Shown here one piece after another: positions 1 through 11,535 of a stretch of DNA of 64,000 bases; position 1 is the stretch's first letter, and every line of letters begins with the position of its first letter. Source of the stretch: Bradysia coprophila (lineage: Eukaryota > Arthropoda > Insecta > Diptera > Sciaridae). The notes below the pieces were generated by a model. The model was given only the letters and a program-made list of their open reading frames with translations. It did no database searches and was not told the origin of the DNA. The position numbers and the translations under genes are program-made. Location of the stretch: assembly GCF_014529535.1 (NCBI RefSeq), contig NC_050737.1, forward strand, positions 4,752,749-4,816,748, in the 5' to 3' direction.

Positions 1-1887
1 TCAGACAAAACTAAATCGTCAAAGGTTTCGCCAGCTTCATCATCATCATCATCATCGCGAAGTGAAAGGAAAACCAAAGAAGCGTCTCCTCAGCCACCCA
101 AATTACTATCGTCATATGTAGCGTTACCGCCATTAGAACCAGTTTTAGCCGTTGAATTTCCAATTATTTCAAATAATTACAAACCAATGCCGCTCAATCC
201 GACAGTCATGGACTGTGTATTTAACAACTACAATCAACAACAACCAAAGAAAATTATGACGGATGAAGAGGCATTCGGTTCAGGAATATCATCGAAAAGT
301 ATGCGGTAGGTTCATATACGATTCCGCTTGCTTTTGTTGCAATGTTTGACAATGCCTCCTTTTTTCATCCAGCACGAAAGTTTATTCGGGTGTAAAATCA
401 GGTGCCATTGCTCAAATACCGTCGCTGTATCAAATGTGTATTCGCATACTGCAGAGAAACATCGACGGTAAGTAAACCGAGAAGCTGTAGTAGAATACCG
501 TATCGATTATTGAAACTTTCTTTTCTGATATTTTTGCAGCTCTGGAACAAATTGGCTCGATACCGTTCGATATTCTGAAGCCCGTCTTACAGCTAGCATC
601 GCCCGAACAGTTGTTTTCCATCGAAAGTTACAATCCGTATTTGATGGACGACACCGATGTTCTGTGGCAATTTCATTGCGAGAAAAAATTTCGCAATCTA
701 AAGCGACTCGAGCTGGAAACATGGAGGGAGATGTTTTTGGTAAGTGTCGCTCATTGAATTTGAATTTTTAATGTATCAGTGGCTGAGGGGAATTTCTTTA
801 ATTTTTCACACAATTTTCCCAATTGTTTCTGGCGTTCATTTCTTTGGTAAGCCAGTCTTATCAAGCTGGTTAGTTTGACTTTTAATACATCAAAATATTT
901 TGGAATAAATTAACTTGGAATTCCATGACCTCCTTGGCCGCAGAAGCTACTTACAAATCGATAAATTGATTGTTGAGACAACTCTATCATTATGCACGAG
1001 GCATATAATTAAAATATACGAAGCCATCGCTCCATTAATTTATCTAATGAATGTCCTGACCATGTTTACATCCACCACAGGCGACTACGAACTTTTTTGA
1101 AAGTGTTTCTCAAAGCTGTTCATATTGTTCGACCTTAATTTTGATTGATTATTATTTGATGTGAATGAATTCAATGAACTAGTGAAAATGTACAAGAATG
1201 CGTTCGGAATTTTCGTTCGAAATGGAACTTAAGATCAAGTTGAGCAACGGTAGACACTAAAACTGAATTTTGCTGGTCAATAATTTTGTACGAAAATTTG
1301 CAGAAATCGCGGAGATGCCAAAATTGTTGCTCAATTGTCAAAAGTTTATTTGTCAATAAAATTGAAATCTTTTGCAGCGTTGTACTGAAGAGCGGGAAGC
1401 TCGTTTTCACAATCTTACCGACACCATAAAACGGTCGCAAACTGTAGCAGTTCCTTTAAAACAAACAAAATTAGCGTATGTCAACAGTGCTGTGAAACCA
1501 CCTCGCGGTATCATCAAGAAACAGGTAACTTTCCATTTTTTCGCTACTCCCATTTTCCCATTCGATTCTAATTGGAGCTTTTCTGCCATCTCTAGAATCA
1601 GTTCGGTACGAAAACAAAACTGATCGCAACGCCGGCCGCTCGAGTTGCAGCGTTAAACAATGTGAGCAATAATATTGCAAAGCCCGGAGACGTTCGGTTA
1701 CGGGTAGCTGCTGGTCTTCGGGATACGGCTCAAGTTACAAGTAAGTTTTATGACAGTGTGGGGCGCATTTTTTACCAGTTGTTTGACTTTTCTGTTGTTT
1801 ATTTTAGGCAATCCGGCAAAGACGAAAAGCGCGGCCCCACTCATGCAGAAGTCGTTGCAGTCGTTTAGGTCGCGATTTAAACGTTAA
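1..1887 (+). CDS. EloA: Elongin A, C-terminal part (5' end outside window)
   Basis: Elongin A is the large subunit of the SIII complex. It stimulates RNA polymerase II elongation and also recruits a Cullin-RING ligase through Elongins B/C. Exons read from the sequence: 1-305, 373-467, 540-739, 1378-1524, 1596-1740 and 1808-1887 (TAA 1885-1887), all with GT-AG introns and matching phases. Exon 1 carries a polyserine run. Exon 2 contains the BC-box SLYQMCIRIL used to bind Elongin C. Exon 3 contains the conserved segments ILKPVLQLASPEQL, NPYLMDDTDVLWQFHC and ETWREMFL. The tail is basic and Ser/Ala-rich and ends SFRSRFKR. The N-terminal TFIIS-like domain lies upstream of the window. The 638-bp intron at 740-1377 has no other recognisable content. 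The family call is from remembered homologues; the BC-box and downstream block are distinctive. Confidence 0.9.
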
Positions 1888-3324
1888 TTTCATTTGAAAG
1901 TTTGTTTGTGATGTTTTCGTATAAATATTTAAAAAAAAAGAAGAAGAAGGAAATTTCAATTCATCACATCTTTTTATACAATTTTTATTTTGTAAAAACA
2001 ATCTAATCTCTTGTTGAAATTATTTAAATTAAAAAAGTGTAGCTAAAGCGAAACTGTGCGAAGGCATTTTAAAACAGGACCAATATTTACTGAACAATTT
2101 TAGATGTAAGCCATGACCCATGACGAGGTGGAAAAAGGCAACAAAATGGAAGTCACTGGGAGAATCCCTATCTCTATCTCTTTGTGTGTGAACTACCATT
2201 TGCTAGAAGTTGACAGTTTCTAGATGTCCCTTTTGTCCAGGTTCTACCACTCACTAGGAAATAATATTCCCTGGGAACCATTATGAAATTCAAAACTCTA
2301 TGAGATAACATTTCCTACCAGTCTCTGGTTGTGATATTTATTGTATCGCTAGGAAATTAAGCCTGCGGAGCTTATGTGGTACCAATTATCGCTAACTCAA
2401 GGCTAGAGGTTTCTTCTAATAAAATTGATGAAATTGAAGAGCACTTAAATCGATCTTTATCAAAACGACCAGTACCGAGACCAGTTCACTGTGCCTATAC
2501 GTTAACAATTACCAATCACTGCGAAAAAAAACGGAACTAGAACCGGAAGTCATCCAAGAGCTTGTACAAGAGTTTCTTCAGTTTTCTCCAATTACTCGTT
2601 TTTAATGTGGCACCAGACATCATCTCGCATCTAAGTTTTCCGCTGATTTTCCATTTTGATCATTTCTGCTCGAAATTTGCAGGTCAATTTCAATTTATTT
2701 CGCTTGCAAACTTGATGTATCAACGTATTATTGGTTGTAGTGACCACTTGTTACCGAAATTTACACATTCCATTGTTGAAAGTGTATTTCATCTATCAGG
2801 TAAACTTGAGCGCTGAAATATGCGCTACACCACCATTATACAATTAGACAGTACGTTTTGTTGTTTCGATGTGAGAACATCAAGTTTCTTAGAAATAATT
2901 CCGCTTTGGAGGCGTATAATATCAGCACCAAAACCAATTTTTTCTTTTTTTTTTAAATCAGCAACGATTATGGACGACAAAACGAATGCGTCTTACATTT
3001 CTAGCGAAACATATTTTTGATTGTTTATTCAGGTGAACAAATAATTCGAAAATCGAGTGATCATTTTGCGTTCGTCGATGATCCATTCCATTTTCTAAGT
3101 TTTCAAATTCGGAATCCGTAACTTTTCTGGGCAGATGTTCATTTAAGAGACGTCCTAATAACCTTGGGTATAATTTCCCTAAATCACTTTCCCTTTTCTA
3201 AAATTGACTTTCGAATATTTCTGGTCAGTTTTAAATCAGTGATCCCGCTCCATCTACCACAAACATCCACAATTCAAGTTTTAACCGACACATTTTGTGA
3301 ATACATTCGAAAATAAAGATTTTT
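1888..3324. other. Intergenic, AT-rich, no gene recognised
   Basis: This is the 3' flank of the Elongin A gene. Open frames at 2562-2816 and 2820-3020 (+) have no recognisable domain and look like chance frames. An A-rich run lies near 1931-1950. Confidence 0.6.
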
Positions 3325-3540
3325 AGTGCAGTCAATAACGGAATTTTTCATAGAAACGTTTAGAAAGCATCAACTGATTCAATCTCTCCCAACTTCTAAA
3401 TGTATTCTAACAAGTAGAGGCAGAATAACTAGGCGGACAGTCTAACGCTTCTTCTTGTAAGAAAAGCGTATTTAAAAGTGTTTTTGGTAGAGATGGAAGC
3501 ATTTGATGCCTTGTAAACGTTTTAACTTATTGACTGCACT
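3325..3540. mobile_element. MITE-like inverted-repeat element (216 bp)
   Basis: The ends are inverted copies: the left begins AGTGCAGTCAATAA and the right is its complement ending at 3540. The inner arms also match (AAACGTTTAGAAAGCATCAA on the left against the complement of 3495-3520). The element is flanked on both sides by ATTTTT (3319-3324 and 3541-3546), consistent with a target-site duplication. It has no coding capacity. The superfamily is unclear. Confidence 0.65.
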
Positions 3541-3546
3541 ATTTTT

Positions 3547-4359
3547 CAGTTTTTTTAAGACAATTCCTTTTCGAAAACGGTAGAAACTGTTTCAAGAAAG
3601 AGTAATGAAGCTGGAATGAGCTTGATCGTATCCTCTTACATTCTTCCTGGGTTCACTGGGATTGTGTGGATGGTGTAACGTTGTCGGTGGGCAGACCGGG
3701 ATATATCATTGCATTTTGCATTTTACACAAAGTGAAAAGGATGAAAGTGGTGGAAGAGGCCACTTAACCCTAACCACCAGTATTTTCTTCATTCTTCACT
3801 TCTTTATTTAACAAAAAAATCCAAACTGAACATAAAAACCGCATAGCTCCAGTATGCTAATTAACAATTAACAATTTTGACTGTAAAAAACTTCCTCACA
3901 TGAAGTTCGACGTATTAAGCCTTTAAAAGGAATCGGATCTGTTCTTTATGTGCCGGAACAAAATATGCTACAGTCGTCGACTGTCAGTCGCGTATGATAT
4001 GTTGAATGGATGCTTAAATTACGATAGGTCTAGTGTTCTCTGAAATGGGGTTTTTTCGGATGTTGATTAATCAATTCAATATAAAGTTTGTAAATTCCAA
4101 CACATCTTTCTCATGAACAGACGAGGGCCTGTTAGTTAGAGCGTGAGAGAAGATATGGACATTTACAAACTTAATATTGAAAGGAGTTAACTGGACATTT
4201 TGTTTGAAAACAAAATGTTGACACGAGCTCAGAATCTTAAGATTATTCTTACGGCAAGCAATGAATATGGCTCAATAATCTCTCACTCAAAGATGATTCT
4301 TGAATCATTCTTGAAGGATAATTCAGTAAGAAAAAACCGAACACCTTCAACAGTCAATT
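3547..4359. other. Intergenic, nothing recognised
   Basis: AT-rich non-coding DNA. The open frame at 4200-4382 runs into the degenerate repeat described next and has no protein features. Confidence 0.5.
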
Positions 4360-4860
4360 TGAAGCAGGATGAATTCAGTTGATCAAACAGACACCTTACT
4401 CAGTATGTAAAAGGATGAATTCGGTAGGAACAGGAACAAGCAAAAATCTTTTCTTGTAAAGTTTACAGAAGGAATTCAGTGGGAACAAGCCAGAATCCTT
4501 CCTTATACAAGGATCAATCCAAACTCCTTCCTGACGGCGTCGGGGAATCTTGCACACAGTGCCAAAAGAACGTACTTTTAAACTACGTAAAAGGTGAACT
4601 CGCACACGCAAGTTTATTGCTGCAAATGCTTTTTAGCCATGTCATCGACTTAATGGCTCCTTTTACAATATTTTGGTAGCGAAAAATCGTGTGCGAGTTC
4701 ACCTTTTACGTAGATGAAAAATGCGTTGTTTTAGCACCGTGTGCCGAATTACCCCACGTCTTCCTGACACAGTTTGTAGAAGGACAAATTTAGTTGTATT
4801 AGACTAAACTCCTCCCTTACGCAATTTGTAGAAGGATGAAGTAGGAACAAAACAAACACG
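4360..4860. repeat. Degenerate tandem repeat interrupted by an inverted repeat
   Basis: Imperfect units of roughly 55-60 bp share the motif AAGGATGAATTC followed by GG(A/T)AGGAACA or GTGGGAACAAG and then a T-rich CTTCCTTA/CTTCCTGAC block. Units can be seen from about 4366, 4413 and 4470, and again at 4757-4855. The array is split by a 26-bp perfect inverted repeat (4583-4608 and 4688-4713) enclosing about 79 bp, which looks like a small inserted foldback. Confidence 0.55.
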
Positions 4861-5288
4861 AGACGAAAGGAAAAATGGCCATCAAATACATCAAAAAAAA
4901 TTTGGTTTCAAAAGCTGTCACAACGAAATATCCACTGCAACAAGCCCTGTTAATGTTCGGACATGGCTCCTGAGAAAACAGCCGACTCGGGTATTTTGTA
5001 TTTTGCATTGTGTAAATGACCCATGTTTACACTTAATGCTTCGCTATCTTCAGGTGTTTATAACCAACTTTAGCGCAACAGTCATACCAGTCAATACTGC
5101 AGTTCTAGATGCCGTATAAATGTTTTTATTATTTCATTGGAAGATAATAGAATTATCTGATAACAAAGTCAATCAAAAATATAGCAAAAGGAAAATACAA
5201 TACTCGAAACGAATTGAATTAAACTGGGTTACACGACTGCGTAAAAAAAATGTCAAACCCACTGTGGACGCTTTGATATTTTGTTTAT
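4861..5288. other. 3' flank of DPP3, nothing recognised
   Basis: AT-rich spacer between the repeat and the DPP3 stop codon. On the minus strand an AATAAA (5284-5289) overlaps the DPP3 stop codon. Confidence 0.5.
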
Positions 5289-7762
5289 TCACTTTTGACC
5301 AATCAAGTCGGGATAGTAGACTTTATCGTGCTCCCATATTTCCTCTAGAAGATCATTTACAGCCACATCGGGAAAACGATCGACCCAAGACTTAATGTAG
5401 CCATTAAAGTTTGGCTCATAAGTTTGCAATGCGACTGATTCACCTGGAATTGCAATGAAAGAAAACCTTTCCATCAAATCCGCCCAAAACGTTCAGTCAA
5501 CAGAAACATTACCTTCGACCACCGTATTGGATTGAAGTAGAATGACGCGCGGTCTCTTATGCATCAAAACAATATCACGCCATTTGGCCCATGGGTGTGT
5601 TCCGCCTTCACTCACTTCCGAGTAATGATTATACATTTCGGTTGCTGCCTTTATGTCTCCAGTCGACTTGTACACTTGCAGTTTCAACAGAAATTGTTTT
5701 AAGGCTTCTTTTCCCACAGTTTCGATTTTTGTGCGATCGAATGTAAGGCGCAAATTTTTGCCAGGTTCCGTTTCTTCGACCGTTACGAGACCTTGACCAG
5801 CTTCCAGTAACACTTTCATGATAACAAAACGGGCTTGCATATGTGCCTGTAACCAGGCCTTTGTTGTTGGATTGTACAATTCCATAGCTGCGCCCATGCC
5901 CGCCCAAATCAACTGCAACCAATTTACATAAATGATATTGTCCATTTCCGCTTCGTCATTGTGTCCGAAGATGCGCAGGATATCTCGATTCAGACTTAAA
6001 TAGAGACCGACGACTTCCGCTCGACATTCTTCGTACGATGAACCGATGCGACCGAATTTTGAGTCGTAATTGTCGCCAGCTTCGTACCAATGTTCGACAG
6101 GTTTACCGGTTAATGGATTGATGACGCTGGACTGATCGAAATTGAACGTTCCATTTTCTTCCTTGCGGAACAGCTTTCCACTTCCATGGCCAAGAAGTTC
6201 GTGCAGACCGACTTGCACCTGCGAAAATAATTGCATTCATAAGCGTGAAACGTGCGAATATCACAACGTCAATTCAAACCTCGAACGAAGCACATTTGTA
6301 TTTCTTCAGCAGCTCTTGATCTTCGGTGGATAGGAACGGTATGACCTCGGATTGATTACGGACGCTCAACACATTTCCCAGTGAAACGTTCTTGAATCCC
6401 TCGTCCTGGCGAATCTCGTCATCTATTGTAATCGAGAAAAATTATTGGCGAATACTTGGCGCATACAAGGGGCTTACAATTCGGGATGTTAATGCCGGCA
6501 GGAACGCCACTTCCAGCAAATGTGACAACTTCCAGCGAAGTAAAGTCCGGCTTCAAATAGTAGTTCTTTTCGTAATCCTTTCCCCATGGCAGTAACGTTA
6601 TCAAATGTTCAGCATTTTCGACCAGCACACCAAATTTAGCTGACATTTCCTTATTTACCATTGCTACAAAACCTTCGAATTCACCGCGGACGCCAGATGG
6701 ATCACGGTACGTTTCGATGAAGCCAATGTATGTTTCGATAACCGGTCCCTTATCCTTGATCCACCATCGTGAACCTTCTTTGTGCTCTTCCAAACTTCCA
6801 TCGGTAAAACTGTTGATGTAATGGACCAACATCTCACGCTGGTTGTTGTTACTTACATATTTCTGTGCGACACTCAAATTATCGTTGACCAATTTTAGCA
6901 GCTTAAAGTAATCGCCTCGCGTTGTCTTAAACGTACAACCCTTGTATTGTTCCGGAGGAATGGTAATACCGGCCCGATCACCATCATTAACCGATGCCAA
7001 TTTGATGTCATAGGTGGTCACACCACCGTCGATCGTTTTGAACGTACGGCAAATGTATCCTTCCAATTTTTTCAGTTTCATCCACTCGTTTACCAAATCT
7101 GAATCATCGACCGTGCAGTTATCCGAGAAATACGTTGTAACGCCCTCAGGACACAAGCCAAGATTTTTTGTGCGATCATTTAGTACGAAAATTCCGTTTC
7201 GGCAACGTTTCCATAACGATTCAATCTTTGTCTGTCCGTTTTGATAGGCTTTGCTGGCGAACACGATTTTCTGAAATTGGGCCTCGTCCAAATTGGGCAC
7301 AATTTTCGAATCACCCATGCCCTTGTAGTTACCGGCATTTGAGAAGAAACCGCAAGCATATACCAAAAAGGCCTACAATGGAAGCGATAAGTTGACTTTC
7401 GAATGGTTCCACATTCTTTATCTTCATTACCGTGAAATCATCTTCGGACACTTGAGCCGCTAAGACCTTGATTTTTAACTCATCAATCGATTCTGCGTGG
7501 AAAATTCGATGCAACAATGAGAAAATCAATGGTGACTCGGGACTTGATTGAACCGTTGTAATTAATCCACCGTACCACGACGCCTGCGGAAGAAATTATT
7601 TGATTAGTAACTGTGCCCTGGTACGGATTAGTCGAAATTAACCTTGCTCAAATAATGTGCATACAACTTCTCCTTATCGGTCAGATTCCCAAACGCTTGC
7701 TTGCATTCCAATTCAGCTATTGGTTGCGTGTTCGGAAGAACAAAATGTTTCTTGTCGGCCAT
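5289..7762 (-). CDS. DPP3: Dipeptidyl peptidase III (M49 zinc peptidase), one apparent frameshift
   Basis: Cytosolic zinc exopeptidase that removes dipeptides from the N-terminus of short peptides. Exons on the minus strand: 7762-7643, 7583-6478, 6422-6280, 6218-5513 and 5443-5289 (TGA). The M49 signature [12 protein letters not shown] supplies two zinc-binding histidines and the catalytic Glu; the second motif SYEECRAE supplies the third ligand. Other family blocks include [24 protein letters not shown]-like [29 protein letters not shown] and [10 protein letters not shown]. Corrected length is about 742 aa, close to the animal family norm. In the large exon the frame shifts by +1 at 7370-7376: upstream reads QLIASIV, downstream [10 protein letters not shown], with one extra base in the GG pair (plus strand CC at 7372-7373). 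No intron can explain this. The start is taken as ATG at 7762 ([11 protein letters not shown]); an in-frame upstream ATG ([13 protein letters not shown]) could give a longer N-terminus. Confidence 0.93.
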
Positions 7763-8647
7763 AGTAGTATTCAGTTGTCTGAAAGTGAATGGTTGTAGCA
7801 TTCTGCACTCTAGGAAAATCGCCGACAATCGCTACAAATAATCACAGGATTGAAGAGAAAAACCGCGCTGCGCTTTCGTAAAAATTGATTTCGATTTGCA
7901 CGTTCGAAACGTATTTACAGTTCGGCCGAATATTGAATAACAAAAATTACGCGATAGGAGAGCAGTCATGATTCAAATAATTTTATCACCGGTTCCACTA
8001 TAAAATCAATTACAGCAGAAATGTCGTAGAGGCCCTGGTGGCCGTATATCATGTGTACTGATGCGTAATTATTATGTACAAATAAATGACGAAAGTGAAT
8101 ATATACTTTAAGGAAAATTTCTTTTAACTGGAACCGCCTCTAGCGTAGTAAACTTGAAACAAAATTAAAAGAAACAACAACAAAATTAACGAATCGAGAA
8201 GTCATACTTTAGTTTTAAAAAAATTCCAATTCGTACAATTTACGGCTTTTCTGCACTATTATTCACATCCAATTAAGATTGCACACAGTAAATTCGCAAG
8301 GGCACGATATGCTCAATCAGCGATTCTTAGTTTTGTTTGAAAAGCCGGTCATATAAAAACTCAAAACTGACGACTCACCTAAATGTTGTTCTGCAATTGT
8401 TAATGTGTCAACAGTATTCACTTTTCTTTGGCCTGTGCGAACAGTGTGAGAGAGGCAATAGGACATATGAACTGTATTCAACGAGAATTGATGCTCTTCT
8501 TTGAGAGTCAAGGACTTTTTGACTTACTTACTTGATAATTAGAATTCTTTGAGAGCTATGATAACTCAGGCGTTGCAATTCCCGAACAAATCCTGACAAC
8601 AGAAATTCCTCGAGATTAACAAACCTTAGAAACTATAACACACTCTT
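7763..8647. other. 5' flank of DPP3, AT-rich, no gene recognised
   Basis: This holds the presumed DPP3 5' UTR and promoter. A possible acceptor (AGTGCAG before AATGCTACAACC, near 7800) suggests an upstream non-coding exon. Nothing else was recognised. Confidence 0.45.
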
Positions 8648-8955
8648 CACGGAAAAAACACAAAATGTCGATGTACGTTTGAGTCGATCACGTTTTACGT
8701 GTGGGTCGCAAATGCTACGTCTCGTACGTAGTATGTACATCAAAGTCGTAAAATTCTACGTCTACATCGTACAATAAACGGCTGAGTGAACCATTGGTTT
8801 TGTACATTGTAGTTGAGTGAGGACAAAACCAATGGTTCACTACGTAGAATTTTACGACTTCGATGTACATACTACGTACGAGACGTAGCATTTGCGACCC
8901 ACACGTAAAACGTGATCGACTCAAACGTACATCGACATTTTGTGTTTTTTCCGTG
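8648..8955. mobile_element. Near-perfect foldback element (308 bp)
   Basis: The left arm, starting CACGGAAAAAACACAAAATG at 8648, is repeated as its complement at the right end (8955). The arms run about 115 bp with a single mismatch. The left arm then carries 24 extra bases before the pairing resumes (GTGAACCATTGGTTTTGT against its complement). The central loop is under 30 bp. Reading frames at 8715-8972 and 8863-9069 are shadows of the two arms. No target duplication was identified. Confidence 0.75.
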
Positions 8956-8995
8956 TTTAAAGGTAAATTCACGTCGTATATGGAGTTGGGTCGCA

Positions 8996-9347
8996 GGGCC
9001 TATTTTTGGAAAAAATATTTTGAATTTTTTTTCAAAATTTCCAAAAACTTCGAACGTCCAAAAACATAATTTTTTTATCATTTAGAACGGTTTTGGCAAC
9101 TCCTGAGCTCAGCCTTGTGTTTTAGCCGGCGGCTCTCAATGATTGTGTTTGATTATTGACGCTCTCATCTTTCAAATTAATCATGCTCGACTTCATTTGA
9201 AAGCTAATAGTGTCAAGAATCAAACAAAATAATTGAGAGTCAGCTAAAACACAAGGCTGAGTTTATGAGTTGCCAAAGCCGTTCAAAATGGTTTTAGAAC
9301 GTTCGCAGTTTTTGGAAATTTTGGGAAAAAAATCCAAGAATAGGCCC
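8996..9347. mobile_element. Inverted-repeat MITE (about 350 bp)
   Basis: The ends GGGCCTATTTTTGGA (left) and its complement TCCAAGAATAGGCCC (right) pair. They are followed inward by a diverged TTTCAAAATTTCCAAAAACTTCGAACG arm and a well-conserved inner arm, GAACGG(T/C)TTTGGCAACTC and CTCAGCCTTGTGTTTTAGC, found again inverted at 9225-9290. No coding capacity. Confidence 0.7.
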
Positions 9348-9849
9348 AACTTGGGTGAATCAATGGATGAACTAATGGATTGAAAAATAAATTTCAACAC
9401 ACGTAATTTATGAATATCGTGAACACGACGAATTGAAAGCTTGACAATTTTCATTTTCATTTTTTAGCGCACTTACAACTTCCTGAGATTTGTTTTATTT
9501 GGAGTGTACGGATTTCTTTAGATAAGTTGCATAGAAAGTGTAACCTACGTTCCGGCCCGGACTGGTTATATCCATTAAAATTCCTATATTGGCGCCTATA
9601 CCACAAAATTTTAACGCTTTTCAACTTAGCTATTGCGCATTTAAGTAATTTAAAGTGGTTAAAACCACAGCACTGCTCCTAGCATGCACATAAAAATATT
9701 TGGAGGTTGATGCAATCACAGAAGACACTGTGCTTCTTTTATAAAAATAGATGACTTCTTTTCGTTGTATTCGTTAAAACATAGCGGTAGGGCTTCTCAC
9801 TAAAGCCTCCAAATTACCCCGTTTATTTAAGATAGGGCCAATTTTTGTG
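9348..9849. other. Non-coding spacer with a possible hAT-end fragment
   Basis: At 9553-9570 the sequence GGCCCGGACTGGTTAT resembles the terminal sequence of the element at 52308-52977. Nothing else was recognised. Confidence 0.4.
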
Positions 9850-10091
9850 TTGACAATTTTTGTGGCAGCACAAACAATTTGTGCTATGACAAAGGTTATT
9901 TAAGTTCGTTAATTTTTTTCGTTGCAACATAAATATTTGTGATAGCACAAATGTTTACTTAAACTGAACCAAACCAATATTTTGTGTCACCACAAAATAT
10001 TTGTGATGACGCAAGCATTTGTGTTACAACGAAAAAAACTGAACGAACTTCAAAAACTTTTGTGCCAGCACAATAATTTGACACTTGTCAA
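9850..10091. mobile_element. Inverted-repeat element rich in TTTGTG motifs (242 bp)
   Basis: The ends TTGACAA (9850) and TTGTCAA (10091) are complementary. AAGTTCGTTAATTTTTTTCG pairs with CGAAAAAAACTGAACGAACTT further in. The interior contains many short TTTGTG/CACAAA direct and inverted motifs. No protein coding. Confidence 0.6.
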
Positions 10092-10396
10092 TTCAGTGTT
10101 CAACCCAAGTAACGAAAGTTACAGATTAGAAAAAAATTGCGGTCAAATAATTATTGCCAATCTCATTTCACACTTCCTACGGGGAACGACCGTCATTTAA
10201 CGACGTGTAAATTGTAAAACGTACGTACGTGTATTGAATCAAAAAATTTAAAATTGAACCATTTTCGAATTGCTTGCAACTTATATGGATCACCGAAACT
10301 GGCCTATGTCTCATTAAGAGAGAAAGAAAATGAAACGTTGTGCTCGAGTAAAAAATATTGTAAATAAACAAATCGAAAAATACATCAACTTAAACG

Positions 10397-11535
10397 ATGT
10401 CCGGTGAAGAACAACCATCCAGTTATCATCACCATCAGCGTTACAAACTTTGTACCAATCGTCCAAAGTATCGAGCGAGCAGGCGTTTAACAGCTGTCAA
10501 GGTACGCAAGGGAGAATTATTTGATAAATAACCTGCAGATCTTCTAAAAAGACCATAATAAATTTCATTGAAATCTTGAATAGCCCACTTACAGTTTCTT
10601 ACACTTTGTAGGTGTACACCGTTGCCAATGAGTCCAGACATCTGCTAGTTTTTGGTGTACCAAAAATAAATTTAAAGAATGAAGTCAGACGGGAGTTCCA
10701 AAAGTTTGGTACTGTAGAAAGTGCGGATAATGTAACCGAAGAACTGTTGAAGAAAGGAATAGGTAAATTTCTAGCTGAATGAACGATTATCTCGTTAATA
10801 CAAACAATATTTTACTCAAATCTGTAACGCCTCGTAGATATCGAAAAGTTCACCGATTGTTTTAAGGTGACATTCGAAAAAATCGAAAATGCCCGCCGAA
10901 GCAAGAAATTTACGGACGATAAGAATTTCTATGGAGGTAAGTGGCTCAAAGGAACGTAAGTATTTAGTGACGGGATGGCTCAGTGGTTACGTACTAGCCT
11001 TCCACCAAAATGATCCGGGTTCGATTCCCGTGACAGACAAATTTCGTATGGAATTTTTCTAGCGATTATATCGCATTGGTAACGTCCTTAGTTCACTCAA
11101 GCTTCATAATTTGGGTAGTTGCGGTGTGTTTGGTGGCTGCAACGATGTACACACTGAATGAATCGTATGACGTAACCCAAATACGATGAATTTGTGTACA
11201 TATGTCTAGCCTACATTAAGGCGAGATATCAATTTCGCACCTAACTTTCCTCAGAGAGTAATTACATACTTCGAGGCGTGGTTCGGAAGTCACGTAAAGC
11301 CGGTGGTCCAGACTGAACTTGTTATTGGCTGTAAAAGGCTGTTAGAACGGTCTCAAAACCAACAAATAAATAAATAAACGATATGTTCATTTCGTTTATT
11401 TCATTAGGAATTCTACACGTTTCTTATGCACCAGAGTACGAGAGCATTGATGATATTCGAAAAAAGTTCAAGCAACGGCAGGAGGAAGTGAAATTTAGAA
11501 TGAAAATAAATAAAAAATCAGGGGAAAAGTCATAA
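10397..11535 (+). CDS. RBM48: RBM48-like RNA-binding protein
   Basis: RBM48 acts with ARMC7 in splicing of minor (U12-type) introns in the species studied. Exons: 10397-10501, 10612-10762, 10838-10936 and 11408-11535 (TAA), giving about 160 aa. Exon 1 ends in the conserved KYRASRRLTAVK. The next exon gives VYTVANESRHLLVFGVPKIN, the first strand of a divergent RRM. The final exon gives GGILHVSYAPEYESIDDIRK, matching the family signature GGLLHVCYAPE(F/Y)E. The protein is much shorter than vertebrate RBM48, lacking the long C-terminal extension, and ends in a Lys-rich tail. Intron phases agree at every junction. A SINE occupies most of the last intron. The gene is divergent from DPP3 across about 2.6 kb of inverted-repeat elements. 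Confidence 0.85.
10968..11385 (+). mobile_element. tRNA-derived SINE in RBM48 intron 3
   Basis: The head looks like a tRNA gene with an A-box-like TGGCTCAGTGGTTA (10976 onward) and a near-consensus B box GGTTCGATTCC (11018-11028). A tRNA-unrelated body of about 300 bp follows and ends in a short (AAATA)n-like tail, AACAAATAAATAAATAAAC. It lies in the sense orientation. The acceptor stem does not form convincingly, so it is a SINE and not a functional tRNA. No clear target duplication was found. Confidence 0.8.

Noticed and set aside
10969-11040. Possible tRNA gene
   Set aside because: A and B boxes are present but the acceptor stem does not pair, and the sequence continues into a SINE body with an AAATA tail.
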